From an uncultured Bacilli bacterium (GTDB lineage: Bacteria > Bacillota_I > Bacilli_A > RF39 > UBA660), in assembly GCA_934086255.1 (NCBI GenBank), contig CAKOIB010000013.1:1-17891 (forward strand): a stretch of DNA of 17,891 nucleotides, given 5' to 3'. The translations under genes and the position numbers were made by a program. This document shows, one piece after another, positions 7,384-16,700 of this stretch. The number at the start of each line of letters is the position of its first letter. Position 1 is the first letter of the stretch. Below the pieces are notes generated by a model. It did no database searches, was not told the DNA's origin, and saw nothing but the letters and a program-made list of their open reading frames with translations.

Positions 7384-10293
7384 TTATTTTGTCTGTGTTA
7401 TAGTTCTAGAATCATAACCACAACTACCTTTGTTATCACAACCTCTTAAAGTAATAGTTATAGTTCTATTAAATCCATTATCAACACTACCACCGGCGTA
7501 AGAATCTCCATTGTAATAACCTTGAATAACTCCTCCACCACTCAGATAAGTATTACTCATTATACCAGTATCAGAACGACAATTACCAGAGATAGTTAAT
7601 GGTTGTTTACTTGAAGAATATATTTGAGTGCCACTTGGGTTTGTAATTGATAAAGCACATGTTACAGTCGAAGGGAAAGCATCATAATTATATATACTGT
7701 CGCTACTACCGTTTCTTGCATAATCAGTACATTCTCCAACTACGGTAACTTTATCATATCGGTAACTACTAGGAATATAAAAATCTATACTATTTCTTCC
7801 TTCATTAGTATAATCACCAGGTCTACAACTTTGTCCAGTAGTTACACCACTATATTGTTCTCCAATAGCATAATTAATACAACTTATTCCATTTCTATCA
7901 CTACAATTAAATACACAATGTCTACCATTGCAACGAATACTAGCACTAGGATCAGTCCTGTCAATCTTAACAACAGAGTTTGAACTACTAAAAGCATTAC
8001 CTGCTCTATCAGTAATAGAACCAGAAGAAACATTGTATTCACCTTCAGAATAATAAGTAGTTGAATAAGATGAAGAACCAGAAATACCACTTAAATTGTC
8101 GTAACAATTATAAATATTAACATCAACATTACATTGTGTCCATCCACCAGTATAATTACCACCAGAAGCAGCACAACTACCACTTTTTGTCATTGATACA
8201 CTACAAGTTGGAGGTGTCATATCAAGTCTTGCTAAGTACTGTGCATTGCTACTACATACTTGTGGATTGTTTCTCCAGCAAGCTTTTGCATAGTACCAAT
8301 CACCACTTGTTTCACTGTAGATACTAGGTCCATAAGAATTAGTAACGTTATAACTATTATTTCCATAATAATATGTAACATTAGAATCTCTACTACTAGC
8401 ACTTAGACTAAAACTATTTTTGTGCCAATCACCACTTGAAATATAATCATAATTAGCAGTTAAAAATGGAGTATCAGGTGCTGATATATAAACATATTCT
8501 GATGGACAGTATCCTTCTAAACCATACTCGTCAATAACGCTTAAATAGTAAATGCCAGAATTATAAGCATTATAACTAGTAGTACTAGAACTTGTATTAG
8601 TGTAACCACTATAAGAAGGAGCATCATAATTCCATTTATAACCTACTATTTTATATTTTGAAGTTATTGTACCAGTTAATACTTTATAACCACTACTGTC
8701 TGATGATGTAATTTTACAACTAGGTATTTGTTTACCATCAATCATTTTAATAGTTCTACTTTTGTCTGTTCCTACGCCATTATTACCTACTGTATCTTTT
8801 AAATTGCTTCTATTGTATGTAAGATAAGCATCATAAGGTTCTCCAGATAAAGAATTAACTTTATATGCTTTTATTAAATACCTATATCCCATAATTATGT
8901 TTTCATTATTTTTAATTGCTAGCATATCACCAGATTGTTCTATCTTGCCAAAACCATTATTCTTTATATCATTAAATCTAAATGTACTAGGATCAATCCC
9001 ATTCTCATCAGTACATCTAAGTTCATAAAATGCAAACTCAGTTTTACCATTGGTAACATCAAAAAACTTCTTAGTAATATTAAATACTCCATTTTCACTA
9101 GGTCCATCAAATGTACAAGTAGGAGCTTGATCATCTATTACAAGTTCTGATGTCTTACCATCAACTTTTGATGTAGTCTCATCATTACCATTGTCATAAT
9201 TATCATGTAATTGATCTTTTTTATAAGTAAGTTTAAGTTTAGAACTACTTCCTTTAGTTACTTTAACACTAATAATTGCACTTTTTTCTTTAGCTTCATT
9301 CTTAGGTCTAGATATAATATTTAATTCACTAATAGAATCAGATGATGAAAAACCACTTTTTTCTATTGTACCATTTACGTTATTATCATCTTTACAATTA
9401 AGTCCATAGTAAACAGTAGTACCACTTTTAACAGCTTTAATACTAGTTTTTAAACTGTTATCTTTATAAGGACCTGAAAGAGTACAACTAGGTCCTTTTC
9501 CGTCGATTATTATTCCATCATAAATAGCAGCCTCATTAAAAACTTTTTGCCCAACATTATCCATTACATAAGCAGAACTTTCTTTAAAACTAACGCTATC
9601 TTTACCATTTGCATTTGGTAAGGTTGTATATTTAATATTTGAAACAAAAGAAGTAATTTCATTTTTACTATTTACAGATTTATCATAGTCAAGTTTATCT
9701 ACTTTACCTAAATTAGTACCAATCATTTTAGTAGCAAAAGAAGAATCACCATTAAACTTAATACCTCTTCCTTTACAAGTTAGTTTTAATGTAACTTGAT
9801 TATTTTTTTTAACTCCTAAATATGTTTTATCAAGTTTATTGCCATTAGTGTCTGTCCACTGGCAATGAATATAATTTTTTAGACTATCACTACATAGTTC
9901 TTTACCTTTTGTATTATTATATCCATCGTTATCACAAAGAACACAACCATCATAAGAATACTTTGTTTTGTCTTTTCCCACTACTACGTAGCTCTTAGCA
10001 CAAGAGTTACCATTTGAATCTACTAAATCATTACTCATGTAGTCTTCAGCTTTTAATGTTGTATACCATACTACAACATTATCATCACTAGTTACAAACT
10101 TAGTCTTATTATTACTATAATAGCTTTTAGCAGCAAGTATTAGTTGTTTTTCTATTTGATTATCAACGGCATTACGTCCTTGTAATATATATTTATCAAT
10201 TACTATGACTGCTAATGAAATAATTATTCCAACAATTACTACTGCTGCGAGTAATTCAATTATAGTAAAGCCTTTTTTTGAATTGTTTTTCAT
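7384..10293 (-). CDS. Giant prepilin-type surface protein B (969 aa), Ig-like modules
   Basis: Leader MKNNSKKG before FTIIELLAAVVIVGIII, with Glu at mature position 5; the ATG at 10293 follows AAAGGTAGG by seven bases. The head (about 40-180) keeps GNSCAKSYVVV, CVLCDNDGY and LTCKGRGIKF. Modules open at GPSC (267-270), APTC (390-393), IPSC (523-526) and TPPTC (693-697); YYAKACW is at 667-673. Up to about residue 400 it is nearly identical to gene A. From about 420 on, signatures such as FYELRCTDENG, IEQSGDML, GYRYLIKAY and MIDGKQ match gene C rather than gene A. The end is its own: a GGWTQCNVDV domain with DRAGN, a segment with closely spaced cysteines (788-805), and a last domain ending GSCGYDSRTITQTK. 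It has its own promoter and terminator. A pilus-exposed adhesin role is inferred from architecture only. Confidence 0.88.
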   Translation of the reverse strand: MKNNSKKGFTIIELLAAVVIVGIIISLAVIVIDKYILQGRNAVDNQIEKQLILAAKSYYSNNKTKFVTSDDNVVVWYTTLKAEDYMSNDLVDSNGNSCAKSYVVVGKDKTKYSYDGCVLCDNDGYNNTKGKELCSDSLKNYIHCQWTDTNGNKLDKTYLGVKKNNQVTLKLTCKGRGIKFNGDSSFATKMIGTNLGKVDKLDYDKSVNSKNEITSFVSNIKYTTLPNANGKDSVSFKESSAYVMDNVGQKVFNEAAIYDGIIIDGKGPSCTLSGPYKDNSLKTSIKAVKSGTTVYYGLNCKDDNNVNGTIEKSGFSSSDSISELNIISRPKNEAKEKSAIISVKVTKGSSSKLKLTYKKDQLHDNYDNGNDETTSKVDGKTSELVIDDQAPTCTFDGPSENGVFNITKKFFDVTNGKTEFAFYELRCTDENGIDPSTFRFNDIKNNGFGKIEQSGDMLAIKNNENIIMGYRYLIKAYKVNSLSGEPYDAYLTYNRSNLKDTVGNNGVGTDKSRTIKMIDGKQIPSCKITSSDSSGYKVLTGTITSKYKIVGYKWNYDAPSYSGYTNTSSSTTSYNAYNSGIYYLSVIDEYGLEGYCPSEYVYISAPDTPFLTANYDYISSGDWHKNSFSLSASSRDSNVTYYYGNNSYNVTNSYGPSIYSETSGDWYYAKACWRNNPQVCSSNAQYLARLDMTPPTCSVSMTKSGSCAASGGNYTGGWTQCNVDVNIYNCYDNLSGISGSSSYSTTYYSEGEYNVSSGSITDRAGNAFSSSNSVVKIDRTDPSASIRCNGRHCVFNCSDRNGISCINYAIGEQYSGVTTGQSCRPGDYTNEGRNSIDFYIPSSYRYDKVTVVGECTDYARNGSSDSIYNYDAFPSTVTCALSITNPSGTQIYSSSKQPLTISGNCRSDTGIMSNTYLSGGGVIQGYYNGDSYAGGSVDNGFNRTITITLRGCDNKGSCGYDSRTITQTK

Positions 10294-10300
10294 TATAAAA

Positions 10301-10309
10301 CCTACCTTT
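10301..10309 (-). promoter_or_regulatory. Ribosome binding site deciding the gene B start
   Basis: AAAGGTAGG, seven bases before the ATG at 10293 and identical to the site of gene A. It favours this start over the in-frame ATGs at 10317 and 10314. Confidence 0.7.
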
Positions 10310-10322
10310 ATCATCAATAAAT

Positions 10323-10351
10323 ATAATACAACATTTATTGAATAAAAACAA
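10323..10351 (-). promoter_or_regulatory. Promoter of prepilin gene B
   Basis: TTGTTT (10351-10346), a 17-base spacer and TATTAT (10328-10323) on the minus strand. It is the duplicate of the gene A promoter and starts just past the terminator of gene C. Confidence 0.6.
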
Positions 10352-10353
10352 TG

Positions 10354-10386
10354 AAAAAAGACAAATTAACTGATAATTTGTCTTTT
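10354..10386 (-). terminator. Terminator of prepilin gene C
   Basis: A perfect 13-bp stem (arms 10356-10368 and 10374-10386) with the loop ACTGA on the plus strand, followed by a T-run on the minus strand. Arms and flanks match the gene B terminator but the loop is inverted relative to it. Confidence 0.8.
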
Positions 10387-10394
10387 AATATTAA

Positions 10395-13300
10395 TTATTC
10401 TAGCTTACAAGTAGTAGTAATAATTAGGGTACCATTATCACCATTAGATTTTGTCTCAGTACCAGCAGAACAACTACTTTGGCCTTTTTTCGTTACAACA
10501 GTTGGTGAACTTTTTCTCATACATTGATATGAAGAACTATACCTATAATTGGTTTCATAATAATCGCATGTTCTGCTTGAAGTACATCCTTCATATTTTA
10601 TATCGTGATGATAAGAAGCATCACATTTAAAGCTACGACAACAATTATATGAACCACACGAACCACTACCGGAACTTCTACTAGAGAAGAAATATTTATT
10701 TTGTCCACTTTTCTTTAAACACTCATAACTAGCAGAATATCTATATTCTGTTGTATAAGAAGCACATGTTCTATTTGATGAGCAACCAGTATAATACTTT
10801 CTACCATGTGTACTAGAATCGCATGTTCTATTATAACTTGAAGAACAACAATCTACACCAGAATTACAACTTCCTCCACCACTTGATGATGAACTCCAGA
10901 AATATTCCATAGTAGAAGTGGTTTTTGTATAAGTTTTTTCTTTTACTTTTACTGTTATTGTTGGTGTTGAATAACTATAATTATCATGTGTCGTATTAAG
11001 AGCAGTATCGCTACATGTTATGTATAGCTTTTTAGTACCAGCACTATTAAACGTTACACTAGCTTTACCATAATTAGAATATAAATGAGCACTACCATAT
11101 GTTCTATCAGAATCATTAATATATACTCCACCAATACCACTTATTGAACTTTCTCCATCAGTACAAGTAGCAGTAACAGTATCACCAACATAAAGAGTTG
11201 CACCAGAACTTACACTCCAAGATACTTTCGGAGGTGTAGTGTCTATTCTAATTGGAACAGTTTTAGTAGTAACATTACCAGCGTTATCAGTACATATAAC
11301 TTTTGTATCATGATTTCTTGAACTCATATTACCAACAGTAGTTTGATATACATTAGGCCATGTATTGTCATAACCTTGAATATATGTCTTATCATCATCT
11401 ATACCACTTAAAGAATCATATTTATTTGTAAACTTAACTTCAACATTACGTTGTGTCCAATTACCAGGAGTATAAGATTCTCTAGGATTAAGTTTAGATG
11501 TAGAATATTCACAAGTTGGAGGAGTTTTATCTAATTTAGCTAAATACTGTGCACTAGAACTACATATATTACTATTTGAAGTCCAACAAGCTTTAGCGTA
11601 ATATGTAGTACCACTAGTCTCACTAGAAACATAAGATTGATTTGGACTCATTGAATATTCACTACTTCCATAATAATATGTAACACCAGAACCACTACCT
11701 GAGGCAACAAGATTAAAGTTATTCTTATGCCATGAACCAGATGCAATACGATCATCTGCATTTAAATATGGTGTACTAGGAGAAGGAATATAAATATAAG
11801 AATCTGTCTTACAATATCCTACTAAATCATTATCATCAATCATATGTAAATAATAAACATCATTTCTATAAGCATTACTAGTAACAGTTCTAGAAGTACC
11901 ACTAGTTGTAGTATAATTACTTACTTCACTAGCATTATTTGTAAATGCATAACCTTTAAGTCCAGTTTGAGAACTCATTGTACCAGTAAGTATTGCATAA
12001 CCATTACTGTATGAAACACTAAGTTTACAAGTTGGAACTTGTTTACCATCAATCATCTTAACAGATAAACTCTTCTTAGAATTAGAGCCATTATTACCAG
12101 CATTATCCATCACATTACGCTCATCATAAGTAAGATAAGCTTCAATTGGAGAAGGCATACTAGCAACATTCTTTTCATAAGCTTTAATTAAATATCTATA
12201 TCCGATAGTTACATTTTCATTATTTTTAATTTCTAACATATCACCAGATTGTTCTATTCTACCAAACTCAGTACTTTTTATATCACTAAACTTAAATGTA
12301 CTAGGATTAATACCATTTTCATCGGTACATCTAAGTTCATAGAATACATATTCATTTTTATCATCATTTGTAACATCAAGTCTACTTTTTTTAATATCAA
12401 AAATAGCATTGCTACCAGGACCATTAAATGCACAAGTAGGTCCTTGATCGTCTATTGATAAGACTGTTGCTTTACCATCTATTTGAGAAGTGGCTTTTGA
12501 ATTACCATTGTCATAATTATCCTTTATTATGTTTTCTTTAAATACTAAACTAAGATCAAATACTTTTTTACTAGCATTAATATTAGGATTAGTAACTGTT
12601 ACACCAATAGTAGCACTAATACTTTTTTGATTATTATTTTTAGTAAGGTTAGAAACAACTAAATTAGAAACAGCTTTACTAGATTCAAAACCATTTTTAA
12701 TCATATCAGTAGTAACATTTTCAATACCACTTTTATCTTCACAACTAAGTCCATAATATACAGTTGAACCATTCTTAACAGTTGTAATTTGTGTCTTTAA
12801 AGTATTATCTTTATAAGGACCAGTAAGTTTACAACTAGGTCCGCTTCCATCAATTACTATTCCACTGTAAACTAAATCGTCATTATTAACAGGTATTCCA
12901 TTATTTCCCATTACATAGGAAGAACCAAGATTATATTTAATAGAAGCTTTCCCATCTTTAAGTGCAGTATAAATTACATTAGCAGTAAATGATGTAATTT
13001 CATTCTTACTATTTTTACTAGTATTAAAATTATTTTGATCATTAGGAACCTCAATACTACCATTAACATGAGTAAACATTCTTTTAGTAGGATAATAAAG
13101 TTTATTTACTTTACCTTCAGGATCATTAAAAGTAATTCCTCTTCCTTTACAATATAATTTAAAAGTGGCTTTATTACTTTTTTTAATACCTAGATAAGTT
13201 TTATCATTTTCAGTTAATACTCTACCATTATTATCTCTCCATTCACAAGAAATATTATTAGCTAGGCTTTGAGTACAAACTTCGTTTTTAGTATTATTAT

Positions 13301-13664
13301 ATCCACCATTATCACAAATAATACAACTAGTGTATTTGTCGTCTTTGACAACAACATAACTTTTGCTACAGGAATTACCATTAGAGTCTTCAAGAACATT
13401 TGTTATATAGTCATTTGCTTTTAATGTAGTGTACCAAACTACTACTCCGGTATCATCAACATTAATAAAGTTTTTTTCGTTATCGCTATAATAACTTTTT
13501 GCAGAAAGTATAAGTTGTTTTTCTAGTTGATTGTCTACTGTGTCATGACCTTGTAATATGTATCTATTAATTACTAAGACTGCGACTGATGCAAGTATTC
13601 CAACAATTACAATTGCTGCGAGTAATTCTATTATAGTAAAACCCTTTTTTTTACTATTATTCAT
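10395..13664 (-). CDS. Giant prepilin-type surface protein C (1089 aa) with tandem 7-Cys repeats
   Basis: Leader MNNSKKKG is cut before FTIIELLAAIVIVGILA. The ATG at 13664 lies seven bases after GGAGG. The head spans about 40-180 (GNSCSKSYVVV, CIICDNGGYNN, LYCKGRGITF). Ig-like modules open at GPSC (275-278), GPTC (408-411), VPTC (543-546) and TPPTC (714-718), with partners YYGLSC (308), FYELRC (446) and GYC (618). ASGSWH and YYAKACW mark the 70-residue element shared by all four giants. Further modules carry CTDNAGN (791-797) and TCTDGESSISGIGG. The end differs from all siblings: two tandem copies of a roughly 65-residue unit with seven cysteines each (921-985 and 991-1051), then a short tail with two more. 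It has its own promoter (13692-13720) and terminator. Assembly onto a pilus or pseudopilus follows from the leader; binding function is inferred. Confidence 0.88.
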   Translation of the reverse strand: MNNSKKKGFTIIELLAAIVIVGILASVAVLVINRYILQGHDTVDNQLEKQLILSAKSYYSDNEKNFINVDDTGVVVWYTTLKANDYITNVLEDSNGNSCSKSYVVVKDDKYTSCIICDNGGYNNTKNEVCTQSLANNISCEWRDNNGRVLTENDKTYLGIKKSNKATFKLYCKGRGITFNDPEGKVNKLYYPTKRMFTHVNGSIEVPNDQNNFNTSKNSKNEITSFTANVIYTALKDGKASIKYNLGSSYVMGNNGIPVNNDDLVYSGIVIDGSGPSCKLTGPYKDNTLKTQITTVKNGSTVYYGLSCEDKSGIENVTTDMIKNGFESSKAVSNLVVSNLTKNNNQKSISATIGVTVTNPNINASKKVFDLSLVFKENIIKDNYDNGNSKATSQIDGKATVLSIDDQGPTCAFNGPGSNAIFDIKKSRLDVTNDDKNEYVFYELRCTDENGINPSTFKFSDIKSTEFGRIEQSGDMLEIKNNENVTIGYRYLIKAYEKNVASMPSPIEAYLTYDERNVMDNAGNNGSNSKKSLSVKMIDGKQVPTCKLSVSYSNGYAILTGTMSSQTGLKGYAFTNNASEVSNYTTTSGTSRTVTSNAYRNDVYYLHMIDDNDLVGYCKTDSYIYIPSPSTPYLNADDRIASGSWHKNNFNLVASGSGSGVTYYYGSSEYSMSPNQSYVSSETSGTTYYAKACWTSNSNICSSSAQYLAKLDKTPPTCEYSTSKLNPRESYTPGNWTQRNVEVKFTNKYDSLSGIDDDKTYIQGYDNTWPNVYQTTVGNMSSRNHDTKVICTDNAGNVTTKTVPIRIDTTPPKVSWSVSSGATLYVGDTVTATCTDGESSISGIGGVYINDSDRTYGSAHLYSNYGKASVTFNSAGTKKLYITCSDTALNTTHDNYSYSTPTITVKVKEKTYTKTTSTMEYFWSSSSSGGGSCNSGVDCCSSSYNRTCDSSTHGRKYYTGCSSNRTCASYTTEYRYSASYECLKKSGQNKYFFSSRSSGSGSCGSYNCCRSFKCDASYHHDIKYEGCTSSRTCDYYETNYRYSSSYQCMRKSSPTVVTKKGQSSCSAGTETKSNGDNGTLIITTTCKLE
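10512..10694 (-). repeat. Cys-rich repeat unit 2 of protein C
   Basis: Codes for residues 991-1051, starting YFFSSRSSGSGSC and ending YRYSSSYQCMRK. The cysteine pattern GSC, CC, KC, GC, RTC, QC parallels unit 1. Confidence 0.75.
10710..10904 (-). repeat. Cys-rich repeat unit 1 of protein C
   Basis: Codes for residues 921-985, starting YFWSSSSSGGGSC and ending YRYSASYECLKK. It shares GC-S-S-x-RTC and the closing YRYS motif with unit 2, and has seven cysteines in the same order. Confidence 0.75.
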
Positions 13665-13691
13665 TTTATAACCTCCATATCATATAAACAA

Positions 13692-13720
13692 ATTATAATA
13701 CAAAAAAAGCACTTTTTCAA
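13692..13720 (-). promoter_or_regulatory. Promoter of prepilin gene C
   Basis: TTGAAA (13720-13715), a 17-base spacer and consensus TATAAT (13697-13692) on the minus strand, 28 bases before the start codon. It is the best-matching promoter in the window. The -35 hexamer lies in the loop and one arm of the terminator of gene D. Confidence 0.75.
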
Positions 13721-13724
13721 GTGC
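13702..13724 (-). terminator. Terminator of prepilin gene D
   Basis: A 6-bp stem, GCACTT/AAGTGC (arms 13719-13724 and 13709-13714), with loop GAAA on the minus strand, followed by seven Ts. It starts 12 bases past the stop codon of gene D and overlaps the gene C promoter. Confidence 0.8.
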
Positions 13725-13735
13725 CATTTTTTTAA

Positions 13736-16700
13736 TTATTTGCAAGACCTAGTACAAGTATCAATTTTGTAATAACCACTAGTGCAGGTTGAGTAAGAAG
13801 CAGTCTTACCTTTGGTACCACTAGGGCTACAAGTTGTATGATAAATAGGTTTGGATTCTTTATAGTTACCATATCCAGTTAATTTATTTTCACAAGGATA
13901 ACCATAACAAGAAGCTTCAGTACCTTTTCTATCAGCTTTAGCATACTTATACTTTCCTACATAAGATGCATTACAAGAAGATACAAAACTAATATTCTTC
14001 TTACAAGCAGCAGCAGCGGAAGTATTTGCAGGTATCCTGACAATTCTAATAGATTTATAATTATCAGCAAACTTATATGAATAAATTGGAGAACCATTGT
14101 AAACTAGTTTTTTCTTATAACCACTGGTACAAGTTACTTTTTTTGTATCAGTAGTAGAAGGACTACAACTAAGACCATAAGTTAAATTACCACAACTCCA
14201 GTTAGTCCATGTACATTGAGGTTTATAAACTTCGCTTGTAGTAGCAGTATTACCAACAACATCTTTACAAGTAGCAGTAACAGTACCACCATCTTTACTA
14301 ATAGTAAAACTACTATTATAGACAGCTCCAGTTGGAGATTTCATGCTTTTAGATTCTACTCCACTTCCTGAGCCATCACTACAACTAAGATTAATAGTAG
14401 TAGGACCACTAAGTTTTTTACCTTTTGGGTTTAAGGAAACAGTGGGTTTTTGTTTATCAATTTTAATGCTAAAGCTATCAGTGTTAGTGTTACCGGCTTT
14501 ATCAGTACAAGTTGCATTAATTGTACCAGTTCCTAATGAGTTACTACTTACACTGGCTGTAAAATGACTACTATAGCTATTGCCACTAAGGGGATTTTTC
14601 ATTGTTGTCTTAGAAACACCACTTCTTGAATCAGTAGAGCTAAGGGTAATATTAATATCAGATGAGGTCCAATAACCTGAATTGTAAACTCCTCCGCTTG
14701 TTTTAGTACCACTTAAACTACAAGTTGGTTTTGTTTTATCTAGTAAAGCATTATAGCTAACAACATCACTACAATTGGTATGATCTTTTAGTAAACAAGC
14801 TTTAGCATAGTATGTTGTCCCACTAGTTTCTGTTGTAACATTCATTGGGCTATTATAGAGCATACTGTTAACGTTAGTACCATAATAGTAAGTTGCGTAG
14901 GCACCACTTCCTGATGCAGTAAGTTTAAAATTAGCATTATGCCAAGCACCACTTGCAATACCATCATCTGCTGAAAGTATTGGTTCTTTTGGAGGTGATT
15001 CTTTAATTGATGTTATATAAACTAAACAATATCCAGTAAGGTCATTAATGTTTTTCATATGTAAATAGTAATATCCATTATTGGTAATTCTATTGCTAAC
15101 AGAATTACTAGTGCCACTGATGCTATTATATCTACTAGGTTGACCTTGATCACTTGTCCATAAGTAACCACTAAGGCCTTTTTCATCGCTCATGTGACCA
15201 GTAAGGGTTGCACTTCTTAAATCACTAGCATAACTAGTACTAATATTACATTTAGGTATCTTAGAGAAATCTATCATTTTAGTATTATTACTGTTAATGA
15301 CTTTATCAATACCAGTATTGCCAACTTTATCTATAGTGTTTTTAACGTTATAAGTTAAGTAACCTACTCCTTCGCTTCTAGTGGAATAGGCTTTTATTAC
15401 ATATTCATAGCCTATATGAATATCATTATAAGAAACATTATAAGTCTTAACCCATTCTATTTTACTAAATCCATTATTACCAATCTTATCTATACTAAAG
15501 TTATTCTCTATATCATTCTCATCGTCACATTTTAAACTATAATAAACATAATCAGTAGGACTAAGAGAAATATTCATTCTAGTTTTTGAATACATAATAT
15601 TTATATCTGAAGAAGGACCAGAGAAACTACATCTAGGAGCTTGATCATCTATAGCTAAGGTAGTATCTTCGTTATCAATTTTAGAATAAACAATATCATT
15701 ACCATTGTCAAACTCATCTAAAACACTATCATTTAAAAGTCCAAGTTTAAGTTGTTTAGAGGTAGGATTTTTAGATATAGATACCTCAATATCGCCAGTT
15801 AAAGATTTATTGTTACTATTAACTTTTATCTTCATATCACCAACTGCATCATTAACAATGAAATTATCCTTAGATAGATTTTTAGTTTTTATACTATTAT
15901 CATCGTTACAAGTAAGTTTATAATATACTTTTGAACCACTTTTAACAGCTTTAACTTGATTTTTATAAGAACTATCTTTATAAGGACCGCTTAGGCTGCA
16001 CTTAGGACCAATACCATCAACAGGTATGGTAATAGGGATTGCAGGATGGTTAGTCCAAGTATTAGTGCTTTTGTCAATAAAGCCTAATTTGCTATTACTA
16101 CCATCTCCATTAAATACTATAGTTAGTGGATTGGAATTATTGGTTTTTACGCTAATTGTAGCGTTGATACTACTTTTTTTATTATTTTTTTCTATTGTGT
16201 CATTGTTAATGCTAGCAATTTCACCATTATTTATAGTAAAAACGTTTTTTAAAGAAGTAGCATTATTATTAAAACCAACACTATTATTACCACGACAAAC
16301 TAAATTAAGTTCTTCTGTGTTATTAGAGTTAACACCAAGAATTTTTTTATCGTCTTTTCTAGTAAAACTACAATTTAGAATACTAGTAAAGTTAGATGTA
16401 CACTCTTTCTTACTAGAAATATTACTATATCCATCATTATCACAAGTAATACAAGTAGTATATGTATAATCACTCTTATTTAGTTCTTTTTTAACAACAA
16501 CATAACTTTTACTACAAGAATTGCCTTTTGAATCAATAAGATCATTGGTCATATAATCATTTGATTTTAAAGTTGTATACCAAACAATAAGAGAATCATC
16601 TACTGCTAAGGTATTTTTATTGTCTGTTAAGTAGTTTTTAGCAGATAGTTCTAATTGTCTATCGAGTTGTTTATCAATGCTAACATGTCCTTGAATTATA

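Larger units (their letters stand above)
6076..7388. repeat. Long direct repeat, copy in gene A (with 9090-10399)
   Basis: Contains the first 400 or so codons of gene A, its ribosome site and promoter, and the terminator and stop codon of gene B. It matches 9090-10399 almost throughout. Comparing 6101-6480 with 9115-9494 by eye I count about ten mismatches. Similarity drops within roughly residues 180-210 and ends near codon 405. Confidence 0.85.
9090..10399. repeat. Long direct repeat, copy in gene B (with 6076-7388)
   Basis: Second copy of the roughly 1.3-kb block. It includes the first 400 or so codons of gene B, its ribosome site and promoter, and the terminator and stop codon of gene C. 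The ATGs of the two copies are 3011 bases apart. The likeness ends at the stop codon on one side and near codon 405 on the other. Confidence 0.85.

Noticed and set aside
6076..10399. Repeated sequence considered as CRISPR or an insertion sequence.
   Set aside because: The repeats are two long paralogous coding blocks. There are no short regularly spaced repeats, no terminal inverted repeats and no transposase within the block.
13739..14215. Thrombospondin type 1-like repeat in the tail of protein D (CTWTNWSCG).
   Set aside because: Only the W-x-x-W-x-C-G fragment fits; the rest of the cysteine and arginine pattern is missing, so naming the domain would be over-reading.
16026..16469. 147-residue plus-strand reading frame rich in Leu, Val and Ser.
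   Set aside because: It lies wholly antisense to the conserved head and first module of giant D. The hydrophobic make-up is what the complement of Asn/Lys/Ser/Thr-rich coding sequence produces, and no ribosome site precedes it.
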